Shown here piece by piece: positions 36,570 to 45,593 of a DNA stretch of 64,000 nt (positions are counted from its first letter, which is position 1; the number at the start of each line of letters is the position of its first letter). The position numbers and the translations under genes were made by a program. The stretch is from Pandoraea sputorum (lineage in GTDB: Bacteria; Pseudomonadota; Gammaproteobacteria; Burkholderiales; Burkholderiaceae): assembly GCF_000814845.2 (NCBI RefSeq), contig NZ_CP010431.2, forward strand, positions 4,712,001 to 4,776,000. Direction: 5' to 3'. The notes under the pieces are model-generated. The model was not told the DNA's origin and did no database searches. It was given only the letters and a program-made list of their open reading frames with translations.

Positions 36570-37499
36570 TTACGAGAGTTGGGCGCGAACGTCAGCCAGC
36601 GAGGCCGGATCGGTGATCGCCAAACCCATGAGATTGCCGTCGATGCGCTTGGTCAGGCCGGTCAGCACCTTGCCCGGACCGCACTCGACCACTTGCGTCA
36701 CGCCTTGCGCGGCGAGCCACTTCACCGATTCGACCCAGCGCACCGGGGCAGCCGCCTGACGCACCAGCGCGTCCTTGATGCGAGCCACGTCGGTTTCGAC
36801 GGCCACATCCACGTTATTGACGAGCGGGACCTGCGGCGCGTTAAACGTCACGCTGGCCAGATACTCGCGCAGACGATCCGACGCAGGCTTGAGCAGCGAC
36901 GAATGGAACGGCGCGGACACCGGCAGCACGAGCGCGCGCTTGGCACCTGCGGCCTTGGCCAGCTCGCAAGCCTTTTCCACGCCCGCCTTGGCACCGGCGA
37001 TCACGACTTGCGCCGGGGCATTGAAGTTGACGGCCTCGACCACACCCGCCGCCGACGCTTCGGCACAGACCGTGCGAACGGTGTCGTCGTCCAGACCGAG
37101 AATCGCCGCCATACCGCCCTGACCGACCGGCACGGCTTCCTGCATGGCCTGCGCGCGGAAACGCACAAGCGGCACGGCATCTTTGAACGCAATGACGCCA
37201 GCGGCTACCAGCGCCGTGTACTCACCCAGGCTGTGGCCAGCGACGAAAGCCGGCGTTGCGCCACCGTCAGCCAGCCACGCACGGTACATTGCGTAGGCGG
37301 CGGTGAGCATCACCGGTTGTGTGTTGGTCGTGAGGTTGAGTTCTTCGGCGGGGCCAGCGGCAATCAGCTTGGCGATATCTTGCCCGAGGGCGTCAGAAGC
37401 TTCGGCAAGCGTTTCGCGCACGACGGCGTTGTCCGCGAATGCGTCGAGCATGCCCACCGATTGGGATCCTTGTCCCGGGAAAACGAAAGCGAATGTCAT
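36570..37499 (-). CDS. fabD: Malonyl-CoA:ACP transacylase
   Basis: A 309-residue enzyme that moves malonyl groups from CoA to ACP. The oxyanion motif FVFPGQGSQ opens the protein, the nucleophile Ser90 is in GHSLGEYTAL, and the base His is in SAPFHSSLLKPA. The ATG at 37499 gives the normal MTFAFVFPGQG start; the eleven residues from 37532 are not conserved. Located between fabH and fabG. Confidence 0.96.
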   Translation of the reverse strand: MTFAFVFPGQGSQSVGMLDAFADNAVVRETLAEASDALGQDIAKLIAAGPAEELNLTTNTQPVMLTAAYAMYRAWLADGGATPAFVAGHSLGEYTALVAAGVIAFKDAVPLVRFRAQAMQEAVPVGQGGMAAILGLDDDTVRTVCAEASAAGVVEAVNFNAPAQVVIAGAKAGVEKACELAKAAGAKRALVLPVSAPFHSSLLKPASDRLREYLASVTFNAPQVPLVNNVDVAVETDVARIKDALVRQAAAPVRWVESVKWLAAQGVTQVVECGPGKVLTGLTKRIDGNLMGLAITDPASLADVRAQLS

Positions 37500-37647
37500 A
37501 GCGGCTGGTTTTGCAGTCAGATTCAGAAACATGGCGGCGCACCTTAGCGCGCCGCAACGACGCGCTAGAGAGCGTTCCCACGCGTTTCACTTACACCGCA
37601 CATCACAACGCGCGGCAGGTTCGCGTGGCGCTCCGGCGCCGGGACGT

Positions 37648-38634
37648 TCACATGCGGAACAGCACCGCGCCCCACGTAAAGCCGCCACCCACGCCTTCGA
37701 TCATGACGTTCTGGCCGGCTTTGATACGACCGTCGCGAACAGCGACGTCGAGTGCGAGCGGAATCGATGCTGCGGAAGTATTGCCGTGCTGGTCGACGGT
37801 CACGACCATTTTCGCTTCGGCGCCCAGCTTGCGGGCCGTGCTCGTCATGATGCGCAGATTGGCCTGATGCGGAATCAGCCAATCGATCGCCGACGCTTCC
37901 AGCCCAGCCTTCTCGAGGGCCTCGTGAGCCACCTTTTCGAGCACCTTGACAGCCAGCTTGAACACCGCCTGACCATCCATATAGAGGAACGCCTCACCCT
38001 GCACCGCGCCACCGCTCACATTACCCGGCACGCAGAGGATGTTCGAGTGGCTGCCATCTGCGTGCAGCGCGCTCGAAAGAATGCCTGGCTCGCTGGACGC
38101 TTGCAGCACGACCGCACCCGCGCCGTCACCAAACAGCACGCACGTCGTACGGTCGTTGAAATCGAGAATGCGCGAGAACGTTTCCGCACCGATCACGAGC
38201 ACGTTGCGGTATGCACCCGAGCGAATGAAGTTGTCGGCCGTCGCCATCGCATAGGCGAAGCCCGAGCAAACGGCCTGGATGTCGAACGCGGCGCAACCGT
38301 TGGTGATGCCGAGCTTGTTCTGCACGAGGCAAGCCGTACTCGGGAACACGAAATCGGGTGTGGACGTGGCCACCATGATCAGGTCGATCTGGTCGGCGCT
38401 CAGTCCCGCCATGTCGAGCGCACGCTTGGCAGCTTCTACCGCCATGTCGCTGCTCGTCTGGTCGGGCGCGGCGAAATGGCGCGCCTGAATGCCGGTACGG
38501 GCGACGATCCACTCGTCGCTCGTCTCGATGCCTCGGGTGGCAAGCTCGTCTGCCAACTGCTGATTGGTCACGCGTCGTGCCGGCAGGTAGCTGCCGGTGC
38601 CGACGACACGGGAATAAATCGCGGACTGGGTCAT
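37648..38634 (-). CDS. fabH: Beta-ketoacyl-ACP synthase III
   Basis: A 328-residue enzyme that starts fatty-acid synthesis by condensing acetyl-CoA with malonyl-ACP. The catalytic Cys123 is in [13 protein letters not shown], and the His and Asn of the triad are in [11 protein letters not shown] and [10 protein letters not shown] 36-base gap separates it from plsX. The gene order plsX-fabH-fabD-fabG-acpP-fabF is the conserved proteobacterial one. Confidence 0.96.
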   Translation of the reverse strand: MTQSAIYSRVVGTGSYLPARRVTNQQLADELATRGIETSDEWIVARTGIQARHFAAPDQTSSDMAVEAAKRALDMAGLSADQIDLIMVATSTPDFVFPSTACLVQNKLGITNGCAAFDIQAVCSGFAYAMATADNFIRSGAYRNVLVIGAETFSRILDFNDRTTCVLFGDGAGAVVLQASSEPGILSSALHADGSHSNILCVPGNVSGGAVQGEAFLYMDGQAVFKLAVKVLEKVAHEALEKAGLEASAIDWLIPHQANLRIMTSTARKLGAEAKMVVTVDQHGNTSAASIPLALDVAVRDGRIKAGQNVMIEGVGGGFTWGAVLFRM

Positions 38635-38670
38635 CTTATAGTCGGTTAGCGCACCGGGGCGGTACCGGCT

Positions 38671-39723
38671 TCAGAGCGCCGGAATGGCGCTCACCGGCTT
38701 ATTGTCCTGGAGCTGGGTCTGATTCTCTTGCATGGCATGCGACAGACGGTCAAGCACACCGTTGCGAACTGCATCATAGCCGCGTTTGATAGCCCATTCA
38801 AACGAGTAGGCATCGGCGGAACCGTGGCTCTTGATGACGAGCGCACGCAACCCGAGCAACGCAGCACCGTTATAACGGCGATGGTCGACGCGGTTCTTGA
38901 AGCGAGTGAGAATCGGCAGTGCGATGACGGCAATCACCTTCGTCCACCACGTACGGGTGAACTCTTCACGGATCATGTCGCCGAGCATCTGCGCCAGGCC
39001 TTCGGAAGTTTTGAGCGCAACGTTGCCGACGAAACCATCGCAGACGACGATATCCGTCGTGCCGCGATAAATGTCGTTGCCTTCCACGTTGCCGTAGAAA
39101 TTCAGCGTGGAGCCGCGCAGCAACTCGCCCGCCTGCTTGATGACGTCGTTGCCTTTGATGACCTCTTCGCCAATGTTGAGCAGGCCGATCGACGGACGTT
39201 CCTTCCCATCGACCGCAGCAACAAGCGCGTGGCCCATCTCGGCGAATTGCAGCAGGTGAGTCGGTTCGCAGTCGACGTTGGCGCCCAGATCGAGCATCGT
39301 CGTGTAGCCGCCCTTCTCGTTCGGCAGCACCGTGGCAATCGCCGGGCGCTCGATACCGGGCAGCGTCTTGAGGACGTAACGCGAGACGGCCATCAGCGCA
39401 CCGGTATTCCCGGCGGACACGCAGGCCTGCGCGCGCGCTTCCTTGACCAGATTGAGCGCCACGCGCATCGAAGAGTCTTTCTTCTTGCGCAGTGCGGTCT
39501 CGACCGAGTCGTCCATGGCGACGACTTCACTCGCATTGACAACGGACAGGCGCGGGTGATCCGTCACGCGCAGCTTCGCGAGCTGCGCATTGATGATCTC
39601 CTGCTGCCCGACCAGCACAAGTTCGACATCGTCGGTGGATTGCACGAAGCGAACCGCAGCCGGCACCGTCACCGATGGGCCGTGGTCTCCGCCCATACAA
39701 TCGATCGTCAGGGTGACTGTCAT
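38671..39723 (-). CDS. plsX: Phosphate acyltransferase PlsX
   Basis: A 350-residue peripheral membrane enzyme that converts acyl-ACP to acyl phosphate for phospholipid synthesis. It opens with [20 protein letters not shown], the diagnostic PlsX segment, and contains [13 protein letters not shown] and [17 protein letters not shown] use the ATG at 39723. No good ribosome site precedes it; instead a 30-codon reading frame running through the upstream terminator ends in an ATGA overlap with this start, so translation may be coupled to it. Confidence 0.94.
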   Translation of the reverse strand: MTVTLTIDCMGGDHGPSVTVPAAVRFVQSTDDVELVLVGQQEIINAQLAKLRVTDHPRLSVVNASEVVAMDDSVETALRKKKDSSMRVALNLVKEARAQACVSAGNTGALMAVSRYVLKTLPGIERPAIATVLPNEKGGYTTMLDLGANVDCEPTHLLQFAEMGHALVAAVDGKERPSIGLLNIGEEVIKGNDVIKQAGELLRGSTLNFYGNVEGNDIYRGTTDIVVCDGFVGNVALKTSEGLAQMLGDMIREEFTRTWWTKVIAVIALPILTRFKNRVDHRRYNGAALLGLRALVIKSHGSADAYSFEWAIKRGYDAVRNGVLDRLSHAMQENQTQLQDNKPVSAIPAL

Positions 39724-39812
39724 GTCGACGTGATTGGCTTGCGGTACAGGTAACAAAAAAAGCGGCAGGATGAGTGCCGCTTTTGCCACATCGGACGATC
39801 AAATAGCGCCAT
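39720..39812 (-). CDS. Possible 30-residue leader peptide overlapping plsX
   Basis: An ATG at 39812 opens a 30-codon frame (beginning [15 protein letters not shown]) that crosses the terminator hairpin and stops at TGA 39722-39720, overlapping the plsX start as ATGA. Such overlaps normally mark translational coupling. There is no strong ribosome site and no known homologue that I recognise, so it could be chance. It is too short for a usual gene call. Confidence 0.25.
   Translation of the reverse strand: MALFDRPMWQKRHSSCRFFCYLYRKPITST
39754..39784 (-). terminator. Intrinsic terminator or attenuator between rpmF and plsX
   Basis: AAAAGCGGCA (39758-39767) and TGCCGCTTTT (39775-39784) form a perfect 10-base stem with a 7-base loop; on the minus strand the stem ends in seven T. 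It lies 58 bases after the rpmF stop and only 30 bases before the plsX start, so there is hardly room for a plsX promoter after it. Confidence 0.8.
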
Positions 39813-39841
39813 GATGGGCGCGTATCGCCTTGAGGGCCGAA

Positions 39842-40021
39842 TTAGTCGTTCTTGGTCTTGATGACCTTGCGACCACGGTAGAAACCGTTCGGCGAGATGT
39901 GGTGACGCAGGTGCGTCTCACCCGACGTCGGTTCGACGGCGGTCGACGGTGCGGTCAGGAAATCGTGCGAACGGTGCATGCCGCGCTTCGACGGCGACTT
40001 CTTGTTCTGTTGAACGGCCAT
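39842..40021 (-). CDS. rpmF: 50S ribosomal protein L32
   Basis: A 59-residue basic ribosomal protein. The sequence opens [20 protein letters not shown] and continues [16 protein letters not shown], closely like E. coli L32. It lacks the zinc-binding cysteines found in some bacteria, as is normal for this group. A strong GAGGAG site precedes the ATG. The pair yceD-rpmF upstream of plsX-fab genes is conserved across proteobacteria. Confidence 0.96.
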   Translation of the reverse strand: MAVQQNKKSPSKRGMHRSHDFLTAPSTAVEPTSGETHLRHHISPNGFYRGRKVIKTKND

Positions 40022-40149
40022 GATAACTCCTCAAAATATCGCGAAATTTTAACACAGTTCGAGCGCCGCCCTACGGTGTCGGCCTGTCGGCCCGACCTGT
40101 GCGACTAACGCAAACATGTACTTTGGTGAGCCGGAAATCCGGCCGCACA

Positions 40150-40752
40150 TTACTTTCCGTCCTTGTCCGGCGAGCGCTTGAGCGCTGCCAGCGCCGCGAA
40201 CGGAGACGGCTTATCCTCTTCTTCGGGCTCCGGAGCCGGCTCTGCCAACCCGTCGCTTCCGGTGGCCAGACTATCGTGAACACTCGGACAAACCTCATGT
40301 TTCGGGACGATAGGCAAAGCCAACAGCAATTCTTCTTCGATCAGCTCGCGCAAATCGAAATGTTTGGAGCCGACCAGCGCTTCGAGTTCGTCTTCGTCGA
40401 GAGGACGCGCTTCCGCAGCAGCTTCATCAGGCACGATCTCGAACGTCGTTTCCGAGTCGAGCGACTCCTGGTACGGCGTGAGACAACGCTGGCATTCGAG
40501 CCACATCGGGCCTTCGACCGTGAGCGTCAGAAACTGCTTCACGGTGGGCTTGCCATCCGCGCGCAGCACGGGCTTTTCTGCCCCTTGCGCACGCCAGTGA
40601 AACACACCCTCAGCCCGTCCCGATGCCGAGACTTCGGCGGGCACTTCGGTTACCATGCGCGGCAATGCCGCAAGCTGCACGTCACCTTCCGCCACCCGGC
40701 CGGTACGCGCGAATTCGAACAGATCGACGATATATTCGTTCATCACGCTCAT
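40150..40752 (-). CDS. yceD: Large-subunit rRNA accumulation protein YceD (DUF177)
   Basis: A 200-residue acidic protein of the DUF177 family, reported to affect 23S rRNA accumulation. The metal-like pair in LECQRCLTPYQESLD (Cys-x-x-Cys) is the family hallmark; the C-terminal half is rich in Asp, Glu and Pro. It precedes rpmF by 128 bases and diverges from maf, the standard maf/yceD-rpmF order. Confidence 0.9.
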   Translation of the reverse strand: MSVMNEYIVDLFEFARTGRVAEGDVQLAALPRMVTEVPAEVSASGRAEGVFHWRAQGAEKPVLRADGKPTVKQFLTLTVEGPMWLECQRCLTPYQESLDSETTFEIVPDEAAAEARPLDEDELEALVGSKHFDLRELIEEELLLALPIVPKHEVCPSVHDSLATGSDGLAEPAPEPEEEDKPSPFAALAALKRSPDKDGK

Positions 40753-40928
40753 CCTTGCCTTGGCGCATCTGACCGCATTTCATGCCTCCTGCCACCCGCA
40801 GCGCCCTGATTCGACGCCACTTTCAGGCGTTTGAACCGGTGCCGCGCAGGCTGGCGAGACCGAGCGCCAGATTGCAAAAGCCGTGAATTCTAAATAGTTT
40901 TTCGTTTCTCGTCAAACACTTAAACCCG

Positions 40929-41555
40929 ATGACCGCACAGCCCCTGCCATCGCTGATCCTGGCCTCCGGATCACGCTATCGCCGCGAACTGCTCGAGCGC
41001 TTGCGCCTGCCATTCTCGGTCGACGTCCCGGACATCGACGAAACGCCCGCTGCTGGCGAAACACCGCACGATACCTCGCTGCGGCTGGCCCGCCAGAAGG
41101 CGCAAGCCGTCGCCGCCCGCCACCCAGACGCCGTCATCATCGGCTCCGATCAGGTCGCAACCTTCGAGGGCCATCAGATCGGCAAACCCGGCAATTTCGA
41201 GAATGCCATGACGCAGCTGCGCGACATGCGCGGCAAGGTCGTCGAATTCCACTCCGCCCTGTGCGTCTACGACGCCCGCAACGGCGAGAGCCAAGCCAAA
41301 GACGTCGTCACGCGGGTGAAGTTCCGCGATCTGCCCGATAACGTGCTGGCCGCCTACCTTCACGCAGAAACACCTTATGACTGCGCAGGCAGCGCCAAAT
41401 CCGAAGGGCTCGGCATCATGCTGCTCGAAACCATCGAAAACGACGATCCGACCGCGCTCATCGGCCTCCCGCTGATTGCGCTCACGTCCATGCTGATGCA
41501 TGCCGGTATCGCCTTACCCGGCCCCGGGGTGGCAAAACGAGGGAGCGCAGCATGA
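40929..41555 (+). CDS. Maf-family nucleotide pyrophosphatase (YceF type)
   Basis: A 208-residue enzyme that hydrolyses modified nucleoside triphosphates; YceF-type members act on 7-methyl-GTP. Family motifs are LILASGSRYRRELLERL at the N-terminus, the central IIGSDQVATFEG with the catalytic Asp region, and KPGNFENAMTQL. The subtype call rests on the similarity of these segments and on its position next to yceD-rpmF, where E. coli yceF also lies. The stop overlaps the next gene by four bases (ATGA). Confidence 0.9.
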   Translation: MTAQPLPSLILASGSRYRRELLERLRLPFSVDVPDIDETPAAGETPHDTSLRLARQKAQAVAARHPDAVIIGSDQVATFEGHQIGKPGNFENAMTQLRDMRGKVVEFHSALCVYDARNGESQAKDVVTRVKFRDLPDNVLAAYLHAETPYDCAGSAKSEGLGIMLLETIENDDPTALIGLPLIALTSMLMHAGIALPGPGVAKRGSAA

Positions 41556-42268
41556 GCGGCACGCTGTATCTGATTCCCAACACACTCGGCACGAGCACCC
41601 GAGGCGGGCTGCCGTCCGTGTTGCCCGAAGAGGTCCGCGCGGTGACCGCCGGGCTGAAATACTTCGTCGGCGAACAGGCCAAGAGCACCCGCGCCTTTCT
41701 GAAATTGGTGGGCGTGGACACGCCAATCCAGGAAATCGACATCCGCGAGCTGAATGTCAATACGCCTGATGCGGCCATCGACGCCCTGCTCGCGCCAATT
41801 CTGGCCGGCGCAGATGGCGGCCTCGTGTCGGAAGCTGGCTGCCCGGCCGTCGCCGATCCGGGGGCGCTGCTGGTGCGTCGCGCGCATGAAAAGGGCGTGC
41901 GGGTCGTGCCATTCGTCGGCCCCAGCTCGATTCTTCTCGCCTTAATGGCCAGCGGACTTAACGGCCAAAGCTTCGCCTTTCACGGTTATTTGCCGACGGA
42001 TGCGGGCGAGCGCACCAAGCGCCTGCGCGAGCTCGAACAACGCTCACGCAAGGAAAAGCAGACGCAGATCTTCATCGAGACGCCCTACCGCAACAAAGCC
42101 ATGCTCGACGCCCTGCTGCAAAGCTGCGACGCCTCCACGTTGCTTTGCGTGGCCGTCGATGTCACGCAGGATGCGGAGCAAATCGTGACGCACCGCGTGA
42201 AGGGATGGCCGCACGCCAGCGTCGATCTGCATAAACGGCCTGCGATTTTCCTGTTTTTGGCGCAATAA
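41552..42268 (+). CDS. SAM-dependent methyltransferase, RsmI-like tetrapyrrole-methylase fold
   Basis: A 238-residue protein of the tetrapyrrole-methylase superfamily, close to RsmI, which methylates C1402 of 16S rRNA, but shorter (RsmI is about 286 residues). Visible features are GTLYLIPNTLG at the start, VSEAGCPAVADPG (SAM loop), VPFVGPSSILLALMASGL and FHGYLPTDAGER. The N-terminal GN(I/L)GD loop normal for RsmI is not present, so the substrate may differ. It is translationally coupled to maf. An intrinsic terminator follows. Confidence 0.85.
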   Translation: MSGTLYLIPNTLGTSTRGGLPSVLPEEVRAVTAGLKYFVGEQAKSTRAFLKLVGVDTPIQEIDIRELNVNTPDAAIDALLAPILAGADGGLVSEAGCPAVADPGALLVRRAHEKGVRVVPFVGPSSILLALMASGLNGQSFAFHGYLPTDAGERTKRLRELEQRSRKEKQTQIFIETPYRNKAMLDALLQSCDASTLLCVAVDVTQDAEQIVTHRVKGWPHASVDLHKRPAIFLFLAQ

Positions 42269-42283
42269 CGGGACGCAAATAAG

Positions 42284-42319
42284 AAAACCCCACGAAAGTC
42301 CGGCTTCCGTGGGGTTTTT
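42284..42319. terminator. Bidirectional intrinsic terminator between converging genes
   Basis: AAAACCCCACG (42284-42294) and CGTGGGGTTTT (42308-42318) form an 11-base perfect stem with a 13-base loop, with A-run on one side and T-run on the other. It lies between the ends of the RsmI-like gene and sppA and can serve both strands. Confidence 0.88.
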
Positions 42320-42376
42320 CGTCCTTACCGTGGCGCCGTCTATCGATAGACGGCGCGGCATAACAGTTGCTTCAAG

Positions 42377-43429
42377 TTACTTCATCGTCAACGCGGTGCC
42401 CATGAGCATCGTCTTCATCGCCGCCGCACCCACTGCCGCACCAAAGCGCCGCGCCATACGTTCGGGCAGGTTTTCCTTGACGGTGTAGTCGACCAGATCC
42501 GGGGCCTTCAGAACATCGCGCGCCACGGAGTCGACCGTCCCCAGGCCGTCGGCCAGTCCCAGCTCGACGGAGCGCTGGCCCGTCCAGAACAGGCCGCTGA
42601 ACAGATCCGGATCATCCTTCAAGCGATCGCCACGGCCCTTTTTGACTGCCGTGATGAACTGCTGGTGAACTTGTTCGAGCATGTCCAGCGCGTACGTCTT
42701 CTGCTGATCGGTCTGCGGCGAGAACGGGTCGAGGAAGCCCTTGTTGCGGCCCGCCGTCAGCAGACGACGCTCCACGCCCAGCTTGTCCATCAAGCCGGTG
42801 AAGCCGAAGCCGTCCATCAACACACCGATGGAACCGACGATGCTCGCCTTGTCGACGTAAATCTTGTCTGCGGCGGCCGCCACGTAATAGCCCCCGGAGG
42901 CGCACATCTCCTCGACCACGACATAAATCGGCTTCTTCGGGTATTTCGCACGCAAACGGGCGATGTCGTCGTAGATCATGCCCGCTTGCACCGGACTGCC
43001 ACCCGGGCTGTTGATGCGCAGGATCACGCCAGCAGCCGATTTGTCTTCAAACGCCGATTCCAGCGCCGCGTTGATCTTCTGCGCGCTCGCCTGACCGTCC
43101 GCCGCAATTTCGCCGTTCAGCGTGACGAGTGCGGTGTGCTTGCCCGCGGTCGATCCGACAGATGTCGTACTGCCGCCGTCGAAATCGAAGATCGACCACA
43201 CGGCAAAAGCAATGATCGCGAGGATCAGCAGACGAAAGAAGATCTTCCAGCGTCGCGCAGCACGTTGCTCGCGAATGCCCGCCATCAAGACCTTTTCCAG
43301 CATCTCACGCTCCCACGGCTTGACCTCATGGGGATCGCGGCCCGCACCGGACGCCTGTGGCGAGCGCCCACCAGGCGGCGTGAAACCGGGTTCGGAGCGC
43401 GGCGAATCGGGCGGCAGGGAGTCGGCCAT
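42377..43429 (-). CDS. sppA: Signal peptide peptidase SppA-type S49 protease
   Basis: A 350-residue inner-membrane serine protease that degrades leftover signal peptides. After an N-terminal cytoplasmic Pro/Arg-rich part, one membrane segment (about 63-80, FFRLLILAIIAFAVWSI) anchors it. The catalytic serine is in EEMCASGGYYVAAAADKIYVD (shortened), preceded by ILRINSPGGSPVQAG, and a lysine later in the domain completes the dyad. It is the single-domain form. The Rieske gene lies 91 bases upstream. Confidence 0.9.
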   Translation of the reverse strand: MADSLPPDSPRSEPGFTPPGGRSPQASGAGRDPHEVKPWEREMLEKVLMAGIREQRAARRWKIFFRLLILAIIAFAVWSIFDFDGGSTTSVGSTAGKHTALVTLNGEIAADGQASAQKINAALESAFEDKSAAGVILRINSPGGSPVQAGMIYDDIARLRAKYPKKPIYVVVEEMCASGGYYVAAAADKIYVDKASIVGSIGVLMDGFGFTGLMDKLGVERRLLTAGRNKGFLDPFSPQTDQQKTYALDMLEQVHQQFITAVKKGRGDRLKDDPDLFSGLFWTGQRSVELGLADGLGTVDSVARDVLKAPDLVDYTVKENLPERMARRFGAAVGAAAMKTMLMGTALTMK

Positions 43430-43520
43430 ACATTATCCAGAGACTTGGGTGAAAGGCGAGACAGGCATTGGATCGCTCAGCAACGTTTTAAGCAACTTAG
43501 CACCAGATGCGGATATTTTG

Positions 43521-43943
43521 TCAGGACGTTGACGTTTCAGGTGCCGCGATACCGGCCTCCGGCCACCAAACGACGGTTGTCGACGCGCCCGATTCGCCCG
43601 ATGCGGCAGGCTGCTCCTCGACGCGCACCGGCTGCAAAGCCCCGCCACGGCACGGCCCACCAACGCAAAGCCCGGTATCGGGTTCGTACGTCGCGCCATG
43701 CGTTGCGCACATCAAGTATAAGCCGCCCGTCTCGAAGAACTGCCCCTCGGACCAGTCCAGCTCCATCGGCACGTGGGCGCACTGATTGAGATAGCCGTAG
43801 ACGCGCCCGTCGTAACGGATCACGAAGGCAGGCGTCGGCCGTCCGCCGACGAGCACCTCGAAGCGAACCCCGAGTCCGCCGTCTTCCAGCGCATTGCCCG
43901 GACAGATCGGCAGCGGCATCGTGGGAAGTGCAGCGTCGCTCAC
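43521..43943 (-). CDS. Rieske [2Fe-2S] domain protein
   Basis: A 140-residue soluble ferredoxin-like protein. The cluster ligands are in QCAHVPMEL (Cys-x-His) and LMCATHGATY (Cys-x-x-His), followed by the loop GLCVGGPCRGGAL. It has no catalytic domain, so it probably passes electrons to an unknown partner. I start at the GTG at 43943, whose GTGA overlaps the stop of the HAD gene, implying coupled translation; the ATG at 43919 is the alternative. Unusual is that the Rieske gene sits in one unit with rluC and a phosphatase. Confidence 0.83.
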   Translation of the reverse strand: MSDAALPTMPLPICPGNALEDGGLGVRFEVLVGGRPTPAFVIRYDGRVYGYLNQCAHVPMELDWSEGQFFETGGLYLMCATHGATYEPDTGLCVGGPCRGGALQPVRVEEQPAASGESGASTTVVWWPEAGIAAPETSTS

Positions 43944-44602
43944 ACGCGCTCCAACAGCCAGTCGCGCAGCTCGGCTACGCTGCCTGCGCAATACGCAGGT
44001 TCGAGCGCGACCAGTTGATCGCGCGGATGCGCGCCACCGTAAGCCACGCCCACACCGGCCGCACCGGCGCTGCGCGCCATCTGCAGATCGTGCGTAGTGT
44101 CGCCGATCATGACCGTGCGGCGCAGATCCTGGCCGAGTTCGCGCGTCAGCTCCTGCAACATGGCCGGGTGGGGCTTCGAGAATGTCTCATCGGCGCAACG
44201 GGTCGCGTCGAACATCCGCATCAGACCGGCAGATTCGAGCGCTCGATTCAGTCCGACCCGTGATTTTCCCGTCGCCACGGCGAGGAAACGCCCGCGCGAA
44301 CGCAATTCGTCGAGCAACTCACGAACGCCCGGGAACAACACTGTCTCCTTGTCACCTATCAAATAGTGAAAACGATAGCGCTCCGACAGGCGTGGGTAGT
44401 GCGAAGGATCGAGCGAGGGCACGGCCATTTGCAGCGCGTCGCGCAACCCGAGGCCAATGACGTGGCTCGCCAGCTCGTCCGTCGGCACCGGCAGCCCGAG
44501 GTCCCGGCATGCCGCCTGGATGCAGCGGGTAATCGTGGGCGTCGAGTCCATCAACGTCCCGTCCCAGTCGAACACGACCAGGTCAAATTCAGGGCTTGGC
44601 AT
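43940..44602 (-). CDS. HAD-family phosphatase (Gph-like)
   Basis: A 220-residue haloacid-dehalogenase-type hydrolase. Motif I is VVFDWDGTLMDS with Asp11 and Asp13, motif II VATGKS, motif III the Lys in FSKPHPAML, and motif IV IGDTTHDLQMA. The cap domain is the helical kind of the phosphoglycolate phosphatase group. The substrate is not certain: phosphoglycolate or another small phosphate. It overlaps rluC by 14 bases at its start and the Rieske gene by 4 at its end. Confidence 0.88.
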   Translation of the reverse strand: MPSPEFDLVVFDWDGTLMDSTPTITRCIQAACRDLGLPVPTDELASHVIGLGLRDALQMAVPSLDPSHYPRLSERYRFHYLIGDKETVLFPGVRELLDELRSRGRFLAVATGKSRVGLNRALESAGLMRMFDATRCADETFSKPHPAMLQELTRELGQDLRRTVMIGDTTHDLQMARSAGAAGVGVAYGGAHPRDQLVALEPAYCAGSVAELRDWLLERV

Positions 44603-45593
44603 CAGCGGTGGTGGTTCGAAGTTGATTCAGGAATTGCTCACATTCTGGCGGTAACGCCGCTTCCAACGCAATCGGCGTGTCCAGCACGGGGTGCGTGAAC
44701 TTCAGCCGGTAAGCGTGTAGGAACATTCGCTTGATACCGGGACGAACGCCGGGCCTCGCCAGATTCTTGTTCAGCGTGAAGTCGCCGTATTTGTCGTCGC
44801 CGACGATGGGCGTACCGCAATGCGCCAGGTGAACGCGGATCTGATGGGTGCGCCCCGTTTTCAGTTCCGCTTCAAGCAACGTATAAGACGGGAACGATTC
44901 CATCATGCGAAATACGGTGTGCGATGCCTGCCCGTCTTCCTGCACGCGCACCCGGCGCTCTCCCTCCGCGGTGACATACTTATATAGCGGTGCCTTGACC
45001 GCGCGCTTGGGGTCGCGCCATTCGCCCGTGACGCATGCAAGATAGCGCTTGTCCATGCGGTTGTGACGGATCTGTTCGTGCATGCCGACCAGCGCCGCGC
45101 GCTTTTTCGCGAGCAACAGAATGCCGGACGTCTCGCGATCCAGTCGGTGCACCAGCTCAAGGAACTTCAGCTGCGGCAGCGCCTGACGCAATTGCTCGAT
45201 CACCCCGAACGACACCCCGCTACCGCCGTGCACGGCCACACCGGCCGGCTTATCGATGGCCATGAGGTAATCGTCTTCGAACAGGATGGGGAAGGTGGCG
45301 GCCGGGACATGGGCCTTGGCCTCGGGGTCGGGTGTCGCCATCCGGACCGGCGGAATACGGACGATATCGCCAATGACAAGTCGATAGGCTGCGTCTACCC
45401 GCCCTTTATTTACGCGGACTTCCCCGCTACGCAGAATGCGATAGACGTGGCTTTTCGGTACCCCTTTGCACTCACGCAACAGGAAATTATCGATACGCTG
45501 ACCGGCCGAACCATCGTCAACCTCGACGAGACGAACCTGCGGCGCGGACGCCGGCGCAACCATTTTCTGCCGACTTTTGCCTAACTCATTCAT
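44589..45593 (-). CDS. rluC: 23S rRNA pseudouridine synthase (RluC)
   Basis: A 334-residue RluA-family enzyme that makes pseudouridine in 23S rRNA (positions 955, 2504 and 2580 in E. coli). An S4 RNA-binding domain (about 30-95, GQRIDNFLLRECKGVPKSHV) precedes the catalytic domain with the Asp in VHRLDRETSGILLLAKK. The divergent neighbour is rne, the same arrangement as in E. coli, which supports the rluC rather than rluD assignment. No ribosome site precedes the ATG at 45593; ATG 45563 would be ten codons later. Confidence 0.9.
   Translation of the reverse strand: MNELGKSRQKMVAPASAPQVRLVEVDDGSAGQRIDNFLLRECKGVPKSHVYRILRSGEVRVNKGRVDAAYRLVIGDIVRIPPVRMATPDPEAKAHVPAATFPILFEDDYLMAIDKPAGVAVHGGSGVSFGVIEQLRQALPQLKFLELVHRLDRETSGILLLAKKRAALVGMHEQIRHNRMDKRYLACVTGEWRDPKRAVKAPLYKYVTAEGERRVRVQEDGQASHTVFRMMESFPSYTLLEAELKTGRTHQIRVHLAHCGTPIVGDDKYGDFTLNKNLARPGVRPGIKRMFLHAYRLKFTHPVLDTPIALEAALPPECEQFLNQLRTTTADAKP

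Noticed and set aside
27432..37547. Further long plus-strand frames opposite lepA, degP, fabF, and fabG-fabD (587-656 and 485-599 codons)
   Set aside because: Each lies exactly over a well-supported minus-strand gene and has the same biased composition (His/Arg/Asp-rich); they are shadows.
42249..42300. A repeat or CRISPR-like array in gene gaps of the core block
   Set aside because: The repeated look comes from single intrinsic terminators; no regularly spaced repeats of 25-40 bases exist in the window.
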